Assembly: GCA_905234565.1 (NCBI GenBank)
Contig: CAJOHW010000004.1
Span: forward strand, 1 to 64,000
Direction of reading: 5' to 3'
Source: an uncultured Oscillibacter sp.
Lineage (GTDB): Bacteria > Bacillota > Clostridia > Oscillospirales > Oscillospiraceae
DNA length: 64,000 nt
The position numbers and the translations under genes were made by a program. Shown one piece after another: positions 16,227-25,043 of the stretch. Below the pieces are notes generated by a model, which worked only from the letters and a program-made list of their open reading frames with translations, did not search any database and was not told where the DNA came from. Every line of letters begins with the position of its first letter. Position 1 is the first letter of the stretch.

Positions 16227-17060
16227 GTGAAACGGATTTTGACGATTCAGGATATCTCTTGCCTGGGAAAATGCTCCATCACCGTGGCCCTGCCGGTGCT
16301 CTCCGCCATGGGCATTGAGACGGTGATTCTGCCTACGGCGGTGCTGTCCACCCACACCATGTTCCAAAACTTCACCGTGAAGGACCTGACGGACCAGCTC
16401 CGGCCCATCACCGCCCACTGGAAACAGGAGGGCATCACCTTTGACGCCATCTATACCGGGTATCTGGGCAGCGCGGAGGAGATCGAAATCGCCAAGGAGA
16501 TCTTCGATGGCTTCCGGACCCCGGACACCCTGGTGTTCGTGGACCCGGTCATGGCGGACAACGGAAAACTCTATCCCGCCTTTGACCTGGAATACGCGAA
16601 ACTGAACGCCTCCCTGTGCGCCCAGGCGGACATCATCGTGCCCAACATCACCGAGGCCTGCTTTATGACGGAGACGGAGTACCGGGAGACGTATGACCGG
16701 GACTATATCACCGGACTGCTGGAAAAGCTGTCCGCCCTGGGCCCCCGGATTTCCCTGGTCACCGGGGTGTCCCTGTCGGAGGGGAAAACCGGGGCCATGG
16801 GGTACGACCGGGAGAGCGGGGAGTACCTGATCTATCAGAATGACCGGGTAGACGCGGCGTATCACGGCACCGGGGACCTGTTTTCCAGCGCCTGTATCGG
16901 GGCGGTGCTGCGGGGGCGGACGCTGCTGGACGCCGTGCGCATCGCGGCGGACTATACGGCGGATACCATCCGGACCACGCTGGAAAATCCCAAAAAGCCC
17001 TGGTACGGCGTAGATTTTGAGGCGACTTTGCCGGATCTCATAGACGCCCTCGAAAAATGA
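16227..17060 (+). CDS. Pyridoxamine/pyridoxal kinase
   Basis: A 277-residue ribokinase-fold enzyme that phosphorylates B6 vitamers to make PLP. Motifs: ILTIQDISCLGKCSIT, the substrate region PTAVLSTHT, FVDPVMADNGKLY, PNITEA, and the anion-hole/catalytic GTGDLFSSA with its Asp. It resembles PdxY/PdxK rather than ThiD. The gene stands alone with AAGGAGG upstream and a long hairpin downstream. Confidence 0.9.
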   Translation: MKRILTIQDISCLGKCSITVALPVLSAMGIETVILPTAVLSTHTMFQNFTVKDLTDQLRPITAHWKQEGITFDAIYTGYLGSAEEIEIAKEIFDGFRTPDTLVFVDPVMADNGKLYPAFDLEYAKLNASLCAQADIIVPNITEACFMTETEYRETYDRDYITGLLEKLSALGPRISLVTGVSLSEGKTGAMGYDRESGEYLIYQNDRVDAAYHGTGDLFSSACIGAVLRGRTLLDAVRIAADYTADTIRTTLENPKKPWYGVDFEATLPDLIDALEK

Positions 17061-17074
17061 ACCCTCATCCAAAG

Positions 17075-17115
17075 GCCGCCCGGGGTTTTCGGTTGGACCG
17101 AAAGCCCCGGGCGGC
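17075..17115 (+). terminator. Hairpin after the pyridoxal kinase gene
   Basis: A nested stem: outer GCCGCCCGGGG/CCCCGGGCGGC and inner TTTCGG/CCGAAA. It is very stable but lacks a following U-tract, so it is either a weak terminator or a 3' stabiliser. Confidence 0.5.
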
Positions 17116-17148
17116 TGGATTCCCACCGGAAATCCCCCCACAAAGGAG

Positions 17149-17178
17149 TTGACAAGGCCGGAGGAATTATGGTAGAAT
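17149..17178 (+). promoter_or_regulatory. tRNA promoter
   Basis: -35 TTGACA (17149-17154), an 18-nt spacer and -10 TAGAAT (17173-17178), about 30 bp upstream of the first tRNA-Ser. Confidence 0.8.
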
Positions 17179-17209
17179 ATTTGTTGCGGGGAAGGTCAGA
17201 GCGTTCAAT

Positions 17210-17299
17210 GGAGAGATGTCCGAGCGGTCGAAGGAACCGGCCTTGAAATCCGGCGACGCCGAAAGGCGTCCGTGGGTTCGAATCCCACTCTCTCCGCCA
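17210..17299 (+). tRNA. tRNA-Ser (UGA)
   Basis: A 90-nt class II tRNA. The acceptor is GGAGAGA/TCTCTCC with an encoded GCCA end. The anticodon loop CTTGAAA gives UGA. The long variable arm (GACGCC/GGCGTC) is typical of serine. The T-loop GTTCGAATC is intact. Confidence 0.96.
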
Positions 17300-17319
17300 T
17301 ATTGTTTCATATCGGATTC

Positions 17320-17413
17320 GCAGAAGTACCCAAGTGGCCGAAGGGGCTCCCCTGCTAAGGGAGTAGGCTGGTTAAAACCCGGCGCGAGGGTTCAAATCCC
17401 TCCTTCTGCGCCA
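17320..17413 (+). tRNA. tRNA-Ser (GCU)
   Basis: A 94-nt class II tRNA. The acceptor is GCAGAAG/CTTCTGC plus GCCA. The anticodon arm is CTCCC-CTGCTAA-GGGAG, giving GCU for AGC/AGU codons. It has a long variable arm and the T-loop GTTCAAATC. It is 20 bp after tRNA-Ser(UGA), so they are co-transcribed. Confidence 0.96.
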
Positions 17414-17456
17414 ACGGATCCCCCAAATCAAGGGTTTGGGGGATCCGTTCTTTTTT
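17414..17456 (+). terminator. Terminator of the tRNA-Ser pair
   Basis: A perfect 14-bp stem ACGGATCCCCCAAA/TTTGGGGGATCCGT followed by TCTTTTTT, starting right after the second CCA. Confidence 0.93.
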
Positions 17457-17520
17457 GCAGCCCCCGGAAACTCTCACGTCTCCCGGGGAAACCCGACTTT
17501 GTTGGTAAGGAGGAACTGCT

Positions 17521-18948
17521 ATGAAGAGGAAACTGTGGGCGGTCCTGCTGGCCTGGGCCATGGCGGCGTCCCTGCTGGCGGGATGCGGCGGCGGCCAGGA
17601 GCCACCGGAACCGGAGGACACCCAGGAGCCAGGGAACCATACGGAACAGACCCAGGAGCCGCAGACCCCGGACTCCATCCCCTGCCAGCTTGTGGGCACC
17701 GTGACGGACGCGGGCGAAGTGGTCAGCGCCCTGGTGATTGACTACGGCGCCAGCCGGAAAGTCACCGGCGTGGATAACGGCACCTTCACCGTCCACGCCA
17801 CCGCCTCCACCCAGGACTTTTTGGCGGGAACGGACCTGGAGAGCTATGGGGACTATGACATCGACCGGACCATCGTCAAGACGGAGACGGAGGGACAGCG
17901 GGTCACTCTCTTCTTTGACGAAACGGAGGGCGCGGTCCTGGCCTATACCTCCGGTGCCCGGAACTATCCCGCCGCCCTCACCTATACCATCACCCAGAAC
18001 GCCCCCCTGACCCTGACGGCAGCAGACGGCACCGTGCTCTCAGAGGACTATACGGCGGAATATACCTGCGACAACACCGTGGCGGATCCGGAGACAGCGC
18101 AGTTCGCCTCCGTCATCGTAGAGGACGGCATCAACTACCGGTTCTATGACGCCGGGACGGACAAGCTGGTGGTGTGGTTCCACGGCAACGGCGAAGGAGA
18201 CCTGCTGCACTCCGGCAACAACGCGGCCCAGATGCTGGCCAACCGGGGCACTGTGGCCTGGGCCTCTGCGGAATTCCAGGACATTTTAGGCGGTGCCAGC
18301 GTCATGGCCTTCCAGGCCCCGGACACCTGGTACTATGCCCAGAGAGACGGCCTGCTGGACAAGGCCGCGGAGGAGATCCTGGACGTGGTGGACCGGTACG
18401 ACATCGATCCCGGGAAGATCCTGGTGTCCGGCTGCTCCGCCGGCGGCTATATGACCACCCGCATGATCATCGCTCATCCGGACCTGTTCGCGGCGGCCAT
18501 CATCAACTGCCCCGCCTATGACGTGGCCTCGGACCGGGGCGGCGAAACTCCCACGGACGCGGAACTGGAAGCCGTGCGGGACTCCGGCGTCCCCATCTGG
18601 CTGGTGCAGGGCGAGACCGACAGCGTGGTGGCTACGGCGGAGTGCTCCCGGCGTCTCTTTAACATCCTGGCCGACGGCTACGATCTGACGGAAACCGCCA
18701 TCGATCAGGAGCTGGAACAGAACTCCGATTTCATCACCTATGAGACTGACGACGGCACCTATAAGCTGTCCCTCTACGACACCACGGAGGAGGATCAGCT
18801 GCGCTTCGCGGAGGATTACGATCAGGACGGCGTCATGACGGAAGTCCGGTACAGCAGCCACTGGTCCTGGATCTACTCCCTGAAAAACAATCCCCAGGCG
18901 GCGGACGGTACCCATATTGTGAACTGGGCCGCCGGATATCTGAAATAA
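17521..18948 (+). CDS. Lipoprotein with alpha/beta-hydrolase domain
   Basis: A 475-residue exported protein. The signal peptide ends in the lipobox LLAGC (Cys at residue 22), followed by a Pro/Glu-rich linker. Residues 55-190 look like a beta-sandwich. The C-terminal hydrolase has VVWFHGNGEG (oxyanion-hole type), the nucleophile elbow VSGCSAGGYMTTRM (catalytic Ser about residue 307), a likely Asp in VQGETDSVVA and His in YSSHWSWI near the end. It resembles prolyl-oligopeptidase or PHB-depolymerase-like esterases. The substrate is unknown. AAGGAGG precedes the ATG. Confidence 0.82.
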   Translation: MKRKLWAVLLAWAMAASLLAGCGGGQEPPEPEDTQEPGNHTEQTQEPQTPDSIPCQLVGTVTDAGEVVSALVIDYGASRKVTGVDNGTFTVHATASTQDFLAGTDLESYGDYDIDRTIVKTETEGQRVTLFFDETEGAVLAYTSGARNYPAALTYTITQNAPLTLTAADGTVLSEDYTAEYTCDNTVADPETAQFASVIVEDGINYRFYDAGTDKLVVWFHGNGEGDLLHSGNNAAQMLANRGTVAWASAEFQDILGGASVMAFQAPDTWYYAQRDGLLDKAAEEILDVVDRYDIDPGKILVSGCSAGGYMTTRMIIAHPDLFAAAIINCPAYDVASDRGGETPTDAELEAVRDSGVPIWLVQGETDSVVATAECSRRLFNILADGYDLTETAIDQELEQNSDFITYETDDGTYKLSLYDTTEEDQLRFAEDYDQDGVMTEVRYSSHWSWIYSLKNNPQAADGTHIVNWAAGYLK

Positions 18949-18962
18949 ACGGAAAAGACGGA

Positions 18963-18988
18963 ACCGGGGAGGCTGATGCCTCCCCGGT
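18963..18988. terminator. Bidirectional terminator between convergent genes
   Basis: A perfect 11-bp stem ACCGGGGAGGC/GCCTCCCCGGT with a TGAT loop. On the plus strand CCATTGTTGTTTTC follows. It lies between the lipoprotein hydrolase and the converging GGDEF gene. Confidence 0.75.
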
Positions 18989-19002
18989 CCATTGTTGTTT
19001 TC

Positions 19003-20523
19003 TCAGCGACGCTCCGCCTTCATCTCTTTCTTGTTCCTGTACATGGCCTTATCCGCCCGCATAAAGACGTTGGTCACGCAGTCGTCTTTCGATGGATCGT
19101 ACAGGGCATAGCCGATGGCGGCGGAAAACCGCTTCCAGGGATCCCCGGACTGTTTTTTCATCTCCGCTTTGAATGTCTCCACCAGTTTTGTTATCTCCGC
19201 GTAATCCTCATTTTCCAGTACCACCGCGAACTCGTCCCCGCCGATGCGAAAAACCGGAGAGCGGGCAAAAACACTGCGCACCAGCCGGCAGCACTCCTGA
19301 ATCGTGATGTTGCCAAACTCGTGGCCGTAAGTGTCGTTCATTCGCTTGAGGAAGTTCAGATCCACCACCACAAAGCCAAACCGCGTGTAGCCGTCCGACA
19401 TCTGCCAGGTCAGGCGCTTGACCTCCTCCTCATAGGCGTTTCGGTTGAGGACCCCGGTCAGGGCGTCCTTCCGGGCCAGCTTGGATTCAATATCCACCTG
19501 CTCTTTGGCTTGGAACAGTTCCTCTGTCGTCTCCAGCAGGCTCTTCATGTAGTTGTCCAGTTCCAGGATCATGGCGGCGGTCTGGTTCCCCAGGCGGCAC
19601 AGTTCATCCCGGCCGTTCTGCTCAATCTCCCGGACGATGCCCGCGTTTTTGTTGGAGGCGTACGCGGCCACGGCCCCGGAGAGTTTCCGGATCTTGGAGA
19701 TATAGGCCCGGTCAATGAACAGAAGGGTGATGGCCACGGCGGCCAGCAGAATGGCGGTGATGGAGGCCAGCTGGCGCAGGGTGTTCATGGCAATGGCCCG
19801 GTTGTAGGCCGCGATCTCCACTTCCGTGCCAATCAGGCCCAGTTTGACGCCGTTTAGGTACAATGGCGTATACCAGGCATAAGTCTTGCCAAACTCGTTG
19901 TCATAGGTGTCATAGCCGGAGGGCGCTTCCCCGGTGTTCCACGCCTCCCACATCCGCTTATGCTGGTCCATCGCCTCATAGACATCCATACAAAGCTGGA
20001 TATTCCCGTCCCCCCGGTCCTCTCGAATGGCGTCCAGCACCCAATACATATGCAGGTCCTCTCCCGTGGGAACCACATAGTAGGCGTAGATCAGCCCAAA
20101 GGTCTTTGCCGCCTGCTCAAAGAGGGCCAGATAGTACTCATGATTGTATATGGCATAGGCCTTCTGCACTTCCGGCGAAAGCTCGTCGAACGCCACATCC
20201 CTGCCCAGGACCTTCCCCGGATACTGCTGCGCAAACAAGACTTCATAGGCTTCCCGGGCGGCGGCGGCATCCGGAAAATCTACGGGGATCTCAAGTTCTT
20301 CATAGTGGGCGGTGAAATACTCCTGATAGATGGGAAAAGCCTCCCCATCCGCCTTGATGACATCGGAGAGATACTCGGCGATCTGCCGGAGCTTTTGTTC
20401 CTGCTGTTCCTGGTAGATTCTGGTCTGGTGTACGTAGGTGGCGAAACCGGAGATCAGCAGTGTCACAACTGTAAAAATCAAGAAAATCAGGCCAAATTTC
20501 AGAAGCAGTCTTTGGTTTCGCAT
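19003..20523 (-). CDS. Membrane-bound diguanylate cyclase (GGDEF)
   Basis: About 506 residues. The N-terminal helix (LKFGLIFLIFTVVTLLISGF) and a second helix near residue 245 (ITAILLAAVAITLLFI) flank a ~200-residue extracellular Cache-like sensor. A HAMP-like linker and the C-terminal GGDEF domain follow (DALTGVLNRNAYEEE; active site RIGGDEF). The RxxD inhibitory site five residues upstream is absent, so feedback inhibition by c-di-GMP may be missing. Of two in-frame ATGs, 20523 has GGGGGG eight bases upstream and is preferred over 20541. A c-di-GMP effector is not visible in the window. Confidence 0.9.
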   Translation of the reverse strand: MRNQRLLLKFGLIFLIFTVVTLLISGFATYVHQTRIYQEQQEQKLRQIAEYLSDVIKADGEAFPIYQEYFTAHYEELEIPVDFPDAAAAREAYEVLFAQQYPGKVLGRDVAFDELSPEVQKAYAIYNHEYYLALFEQAAKTFGLIYAYYVVPTGEDLHMYWVLDAIREDRGDGNIQLCMDVYEAMDQHKRMWEAWNTGEAPSGYDTYDNEFGKTYAWYTPLYLNGVKLGLIGTEVEIAAYNRAIAMNTLRQLASITAILLAAVAITLLFIDRAYISKIRKLSGAVAAYASNKNAGIVREIEQNGRDELCRLGNQTAAMILELDNYMKSLLETTEELFQAKEQVDIESKLARKDALTGVLNRNAYEEEVKRLTWQMSDGYTRFGFVVVDLNFLKRMNDTYGHEFGNITIQECCRLVRSVFARSPVFRIGGDEFAVVLENEDYAEITKLVETFKAEMKKQSGDPWKRFSAAIGYALYDPSKDDCVTNVFMRADKAMYRNKKEMKAERR

Positions 20524-20556
20524 CAGAGGTCCCCCCTTCATTCCCTTTTGTCTTGT

Positions 20557-21813
20557 TCACCACACCACCGTGCGGAAGTAGTCCTCCATGGTCTCCGCCC
20601 GGCGGATCAGTTCCACGGTGCCGTCCGTACGCAGCAGCAGTTCCGCGGAACGCAGTTTCCCGTTGTAATTGTACCCCATGGAGAAGCCGTGGGCCCCGGT
20701 GTCGTGAATCACCAGCAGGTCCCCAATGTCAATCTCCGGCAGCATCCGGTCCACGGCGAACTTGTCGTTATTCTCACACAGTCCCCCCACCACGTCATAC
20801 TTGTGGTCACAGGGGGCATCCTCCTTCCCCATGACCGTGATGTGGTGGTAAGCCCCGTACATGGCCGGGCGCATCAGGTTACAGGCACAGGCGTCTACGC
20901 CGATGTAGTCCTTGTAGATCTGCTTTTTGTGGGTGGCCCGGGTCACTAAGCACCCGTAGGGGGCCAGCATATACCGGCCCAGTTCCATGTAGAGGGGGAT
21001 GTCCCCCAGTCCGGCGGGGGCCAGAATCTCCTGCCAGGCCCTGCGCACCCCCTCTCCGATGACGGCAATGTCGTTTTCCGGCTGCTCCGGCCGGTAGGGA
21101 ACGCCGATGCCGCCGGACAGGTTCAAAAACGCCGCCGAAAGGCCCGTCTCCTCCTGGATCTCCACCGCCAGCTGGCACAGGATCCGGGCCAGGGCGGGAA
21201 AATAGTCGTTGGAGAGGGTGTTGGAGGCCAGGAAGGCGTGGAGGCCGAAGCGCTTGGTCCCCAGCTGGGCCAGACGCCGGAACGCCTCCGTCAACTGGGG
21301 CCGGGTCATGCCGAACTTGGCATCGCCGGGGCTGTCCATGACCTGGAAGCCCTCCCGGGTCTGCCCCAGGGTGAATACCCCGCCGGGGTTGTACCGGCAG
21401 CACACCGTCTCCGGCACCTCCCCAATGCACTCTTTCAAGTAGTCCACCAGGGTCACGTCGTCTAAGTTCAAAATGGCTCCCAAACGGTGGGCGGTCTGAA
21501 ACTCCTCCGCCGGGGTGTTGTTGGAGGAGAACATGATCTTCTCCCCCGTGATGCCGCAGCGCTCCGACAGCAGCAGTTCCGACAGGGACGAGCAGTCGCA
21601 CCCGCAGCCCTCTTCTTTCAGAATTTTCAAAATTGCCGGGGTGGGGGTGGCCTTGACCGCGAAATACTCCCGGAATCCCGGATTCCAGGCAAAGGCCCGG
21701 TACAGCCGGCGGGCGTTCTCCCGGATCCCCCTCTCGTCATAGAGGTGGAACGGCGTGGGATAGACAGCGGCAATGGCTTCCAGCTGCTCCCGGTTTACAA
21801 ACGGTGTTTTCAA
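20557..21813 (-). CDS. lysA: Diaminopimelate decarboxylase
   Basis: A PLP enzyme converting meso-DAP to lysine, fold type III (alanine racemase-like barrel). The PLP lysine lies in YFAVKATPTPAILKIL. Further motifs are CGCDCSSLSELLL, KFGMTRPQL, GLHAF, NLSGGIGVPYRPE, the ELGRYMLAPYG strand, and the C-terminal active-site region VGGLCENNDKFAVDR with GAHGFSMGYNYNGKLR. The frame is open to an ATG at 21906, but a TTG at 21813 has GGGGG eight bases upstream and starts at the domain, giving 418 residues. It may belong to a LysA subfamily that also acts on related substrates. Confidence 0.88.
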   Translation of the reverse strand: MKTPFVNREQLEAIAAVYPTPFHLYDERGIRENARRLYRAFAWNPGFREYFAVKATPTPAILKILKEEGCGCDCSSLSELLLSERCGITGEKIMFSSNNTPAEEFQTAHRLGAILNLDDVTLVDYLKECIGEVPETVCCRYNPGGVFTLGQTREGFQVMDSPGDAKFGMTRPQLTEAFRRLAQLGTKRFGLHAFLASNTLSNDYFPALARILCQLAVEIQEETGLSAAFLNLSGGIGVPYRPEQPENDIAVIGEGVRRAWQEILAPAGLGDIPLYMELGRYMLAPYGCLVTRATHKKQIYKDYIGVDACACNLMRPAMYGAYHHITVMGKEDAPCDHKYDVVGGLCENNDKFAVDRMLPEIDIGDLLVIHDTGAHGFSMGYNYNGKLRSAELLLRTDGTVELIRRAETMEDYFRTVVW

Positions 21814-21950
21814 AGACTTGTCCCCCTTTTCCCCGGTTTCGCGGACTTTTTCCCGTCCAATGCGGGAGAATGTCTCTATTTTAACGGATTTCCACCCCTG
21901 CCGCAATGGACAAACCTGACAGATCCCGTCCTTAGAACGCGAAAAATCTA

Positions 21951-21979
21951 TTGCGCTTTACCGCGAAATCCCTTATAGT
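21951..21979 (+). promoter_or_regulatory. ilvB promoter
   Basis: TTGCGC (21951-21956), 17 nt, TATAGT (21974-21979). The ~70-nt leader contains small inverted repeats (GGCGCGTACGCGC and TGCGC...GCGCA) but no leader peptide or T-box that I can recognise. Confidence 0.6.
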
Positions 21980-22057
21980 ATGGGAAGGCGCGTACGCGCA
22001 CATGACACCCCTGCGCATCCTCTGCGCAGATTTGCATGACCAAGGAGGGAACGCAAC

Positions 22058-23761
22058 TTGAAAATCCGTGGGACGCAGGCCATTTTGGAGTGCCTGCTGG
22101 AACAGGGCGTGGACACCATCTTCGGCTATCCCGGCGGCACGATCCTGAACGTCTATGACGAGCTGTACCACTACCGGGACCGGCTCCGCCACATCCTCAC
22201 CGCCCATGAACAGGGGGCCTCCCACGCGGCGGACGGCTATGCCCGCTCCACCGGAAAAGTGGGGGTGTGCTTCGCCACCTCCGGCCCCGGGGCCACCAAC
22301 CTCACCACCGGCATCGCCACCGCCCACCTGGACTCCTCCCCCGTGGTGTTCATCACCTGCAACGTGGGAGAGAGCCTCCTGGGAAAGGACTCCTTCCAGG
22401 AGGTGGACATCACCGGCATCGCCATGCCCATTACCAAGGCGGCGTTTCTGGTGCGGGACGCGTCGGAGATCCCGTCGGTCATGCGGCAGGCCTTCGCCAT
22501 TGCCGCCTCCGGGCGTCCCGGCCCGGTGCTGGTGGACTTTCTGAAAAACGTCACCGCCCCGGACCAGTTGGTGGACTACACCCCGGTTCCGGCGGAGAGA
22601 CAGGCGGACGCCCTGGACGATATCCGGGCCCTCCGCAGCCGCATGGCGGTGCCCGCCCCGAAAGAGACGAAAATCGAGGGCCTTTTAGACCTGATCCGCA
22701 AGGCGGAACGGCCGTTGCTCCTCTGCGGCGGCGGCGTGGTCCGGGGACGGGCCCACCGGGAGTTCCTCACCTTCGCGGAACGGCTGGACGCCCCCGTGGC
22801 CATTACCGTTATGGGCGGCGGCGGCATCGCCGGAGATCACCCCCTGGTCACGGGTATGATCGGAATGCACGGCTCCCGGGCCTCCAACACCGCCTGCGAT
22901 GAGTGCGATCTGCTCATCGCCGTGGGGTGCCGCTTCTCCGACCGGGTGGCCACAGATCCCTCTTCTTTTGCCTCCCAGGCCCAGATTGTGCAGATCGACA
23001 TTGACCGCTCGGAGTTCGATAAGAATGTGCTGACGGACCTCCACATCACCGGCGACGCCAAAGAGGTCCTGGCCGTGCTGAACGCCCAGCTGGAGCCCCA
23101 GCACCACGACGCCTGGAAGGAGCAGATTCTGTCCCTGCTGCCCGCCCCGGAGGTTCTCCCCAAGGACGGCCCCCTGACCCCCGGACAGGTCATGGAGGTC
23201 ATCGACCAGAACGCCCCGGAGGGCACCATCTTCGCCACCGACGTGGGACAGCACCAGATGTGGGCCATCCAGTCCGTCCACTTCCGCTATCCCGGGCAGC
23301 TTCTCACCAGCGGGGGCTTTGGCACCATGGGCTTCGGCTTAGGGGCCGCCATCGGCGCCCAGGCGGGGAATCCCGGCAAGCGGGTTCTGCACCTCACCGG
23401 GGACGGGTGCTTCCGCATGAACTGCAACGAATTGGCCACCGTGGAACACTACGGCTTCCCCATCATCAGCGTGGTCTTTAACAACGGCACCCTGGGCATG
23501 GTCCGCCAGTGGCAGAACCTGATCTATGGCAAGCGGTTCTCTGAGACTACCCTGGACCGGGGGCCGGACTTCGTGAAGCTGGCGGAGGCCTACGGTCTGC
23601 GGGGCTGGCGGGTCCAGAGCAGGGAGGAGATGGAACAGGCCTTCCAGCAGGCCCTGGACTGCGGCGCGGGGGCTGTCATCGACTGCGTGCTGGACATCGA
23701 CGAGATGGTCCGGCCCATGGTGGCGGCGGGGACGCCGGTGACCAAGTTCCTGCTGAACTAA
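22058..23761 (+). CDS. ilvB: Acetolactate synthase, large (catalytic) subunit
   Basis: A ThDP- and FAD-dependent enzyme that makes acetolactate and acetohydroxybutyrate for valine, leucine and isoleucine. The 567 residues cover the whole family: EQGVDTIFGYPGGTILNVYDEL, the catalytic-Glu region TAHEQGASHAADGYAR, GPGATNLTTGIATAHLDS, DSFQEVDI, and the ThDP-binding motif GDGCFRMNCNELATVEHYG...VFNNGTLGMVRQWQ. The start is TTG after AAGGAGGG. It is followed 13 bp later by its regulatory subunit. Confidence 0.96.
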   Translation: MKIRGTQAILECLLEQGVDTIFGYPGGTILNVYDELYHYRDRLRHILTAHEQGASHAADGYARSTGKVGVCFATSGPGATNLTTGIATAHLDSSPVVFITCNVGESLLGKDSFQEVDITGIAMPITKAAFLVRDASEIPSVMRQAFAIAASGRPGPVLVDFLKNVTAPDQLVDYTPVPAERQADALDDIRALRSRMAVPAPKETKIEGLLDLIRKAERPLLLCGGGVVRGRAHREFLTFAERLDAPVAITVMGGGGIAGDHPLVTGMIGMHGSRASNTACDECDLLIAVGCRFSDRVATDPSSFASQAQIVQIDIDRSEFDKNVLTDLHITGDAKEVLAVLNAQLEPQHHDAWKEQILSLLPAPEVLPKDGPLTPGQVMEVIDQNAPEGTIFATDVGQHQMWAIQSVHFRYPGQLLTSGGFGTMGFGLGAAIGAQAGNPGKRVLHLTGDGCFRMNCNELATVEHYGFPIISVVFNNGTLGMVRQWQNLIYGKRFSETTLDRGPDFVKLAEAYGLRGWRVQSREEMEQAFQQALDCGAGAVIDCVLDIDEMVRPMVAAGTPVTKFLLN

Positions 23762-23774
23762 GGGGGGAAGCACC

Positions 23775-24308
23775 ATGAAAAAAGAATTCGATACCCGGCG
23801 GCGGCACTATACCCTGTGCATCCTGGTCCAGGACATCCCCGGGGTCTTGAGCCAGGTGGCCCGGCTGTTCTCCCGGAAGGGCTACAACATCGAGTCCATC
23901 GTCACCGGGGCCACGGACCGCCCCGGCATCACCCGCCTCTCCATTGAGCTCATCGGGGACGAGCAGATGATCACCCAGATCGCCGCCCAGTGCCGCAAGC
24001 TCCTGCCGGTCCAGGCGGTGAAGGTCCTGGACGCGGAGAGGTCCGTCCGCCGGGAGATTGCCCTGGTGAAAATCCGCACCCGGGACCGGGACGCCCGGGA
24101 AGGGGCCATCCAGATCGCCAACATCTTCAAGGCCAAGATCATCGACATCTGCCGGGACTCCCTGACCATCTCCGTCTTTGGAGAGCCGGTGAAAAACGCG
24201 GCCCTTATCGACACCCTGGCGGACTTTGAGATCCTGGAAATCGCCAAGGGCGGCACCATCGCCATGGAGCGGGGGCCGGGCACGATCTATCAGGAACTGG
24301 AAGATTAA
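23775..24308 (+). CDS. ilvH: Acetolactate synthase, small (regulatory) subunit
   Basis: A 177-residue subunit with an N-terminal ACT domain (YTLCILVQDIPGVLSQVARLF and GYNIESIVTG, the valine-binding region) and the C-terminal ALS_ss_C domain. It stabilises IlvB and confers valine feedback inhibition. It is longer than the short IlvN type. GGGGGGAAG precedes its ATG. The operon ends in a strong terminator, so only the first committed step of the branched-chain pathway is encoded here. Confidence 0.95.
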   Translation: MKKEFDTRRRHYTLCILVQDIPGVLSQVARLFSRKGYNIESIVTGATDRPGITRLSIELIGDEQMITQIAAQCRKLLPVQAVKVLDAERSVRREIALVKIRTRDRDAREGAIQIANIFKAKIIDICRDSLTISVFGEPVKNAALIDTLADFEILEIAKGGTIAMERGPGTIYQELED

Positions 24309-24334
24309 ACCACCCCCGTTTCCCCGCGCACAAG

Positions 24335-24366
24335 AAACAGGCCGGTCCGTACGGACCGGCCTGTTT
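24335..24366. terminator. Bidirectional terminator ilvH / khpA
   Basis: A perfect palindrome of two 16-base arms (AAACAGGCCGGTCCGT and its complement). It lies between convergent transcripts, with T-containing flanks on both sides (GTTTCAGTGCTTTT; TTTCTTG on the other strand). Confidence 0.88.
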
Positions 24367-24389
24367 CAGTGCTTTTGCAAAGTGACCTC

Positions 24390-24620
24390 TTATCCCACGA
24401 TGTCCACGGATACCCGCACGCCGGAACGCTGGCCATAGGAGCGGAGCACCGTGCGGATCTCTCTGGCAATGCGGCCCTGGCGTCCGATCACTTTTCCCAT
24501 GTCCTCGGGTGCCACCCGCAGTTCCAGCGTCAGGTCCTGCTCCTGCTGAAGCTCCGTCACGGTCACCGCCTCGGGGTTTTCCACCAGGTTCCTCGCAATG
24601 TAGAGCAGCAATTCCTTCAT
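24390..24620 (-). CDS. khpA: KH-domain RNA-binding protein KhpA (YlqC)
   Basis: A 76-residue single KH domain with the GxxG loop GRQGRIAREIRTVLR. In Bacillota KhpA works with KhpB (Jag/EloR) and influences cell elongation. It follows rpsP by 16 bp, as in most Bacillota. The usual downstream genes rimM, trmD and rplS are absent. Confidence 0.93.
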   Translation of the reverse strand: MKELLLYIARNLVENPEAVTVTELQQEQDLTLELRVAPEDMGKVIGRQGRIAREIRTVLRSYGQRSGVRVSVDIVG

Positions 24621-24636
24621 GTTCCGCCCTCCCGGG

Positions 24637-24879
24637 TCAGCTGAGGACTTCCGCTTTTTTCAGCAGGGCCCGGACGGTGTCGGTGGGCTGTGCGCCGGAG
24701 CGGATCCACTCCTTGGCCCGGTCCGTATCCAGTTTGATCTCCGCCGGGGAGACGCAGGGATTGTACGTGCCCAGTTCCTCAATAAACCGCCCGTCCCGGG
24801 GGAAGCGGGAGTCCGCCACTACCACGCGGTAAAACGGTGCCTTCTTCGCGCCCATGCGGCGCAGCCGGATCTTGACCAT
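24637..24879 (-). CDS. rpsP: 30S ribosomal protein S16
   Basis: An 80-residue S16: [25 protein letters not shown] at the start and the typical GTYNP segment. The ATG at 24879 has GGAGG seven bases away; the frame extends seven codons further but needlessly. It lies between ffh and khpA, as in the conserved SRP-ribosome cluster. Confidence 0.96.
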   Translation of the reverse strand: MVKIRLRRMGAKKAPFYRVVVADSRFPRDGRFIEELGTYNPCVSPAEIKLDTDRAKEWIRSGAQPTDTVRALLKKAEVLS

Positions 24880-24940
24880 GTCAATATACCTCCAAATCAA
24901 GTTTTCCCTCTTATGTTATAAATGCGCTTGCGGCACTTAT

Positions 24941-25013
24941 AGCGCGCTTTTTCAGATCTGCCACTTTTTAGGCCACTAACACGGCAACTAAGGGCAAATC
25001 TGATCGTTTCCTG
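24941..25013. repeat. Intergenic palindromic repeat, copy C
   Basis: GCGCGCTTTTTCAGATCTGCC, then an ACACGGCAACTAAGGGCAAATCTGATCG block spaced as in copies A and D. The arms AGATcTGCC/GGCAAATCT can pair with one mismatch. It lies between rpsP and ffh. Confidence 0.75.
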
Positions 25014-25043
25014 GGATCGATCCCGCGTTCCATGTCCCGTGTC

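Noticed and set aside
17200..17413. The tRNA-Ser pair as an integration site.
   Set aside because: No integrase, no direct repeat of a tRNA 3' end and no foreign island follow.
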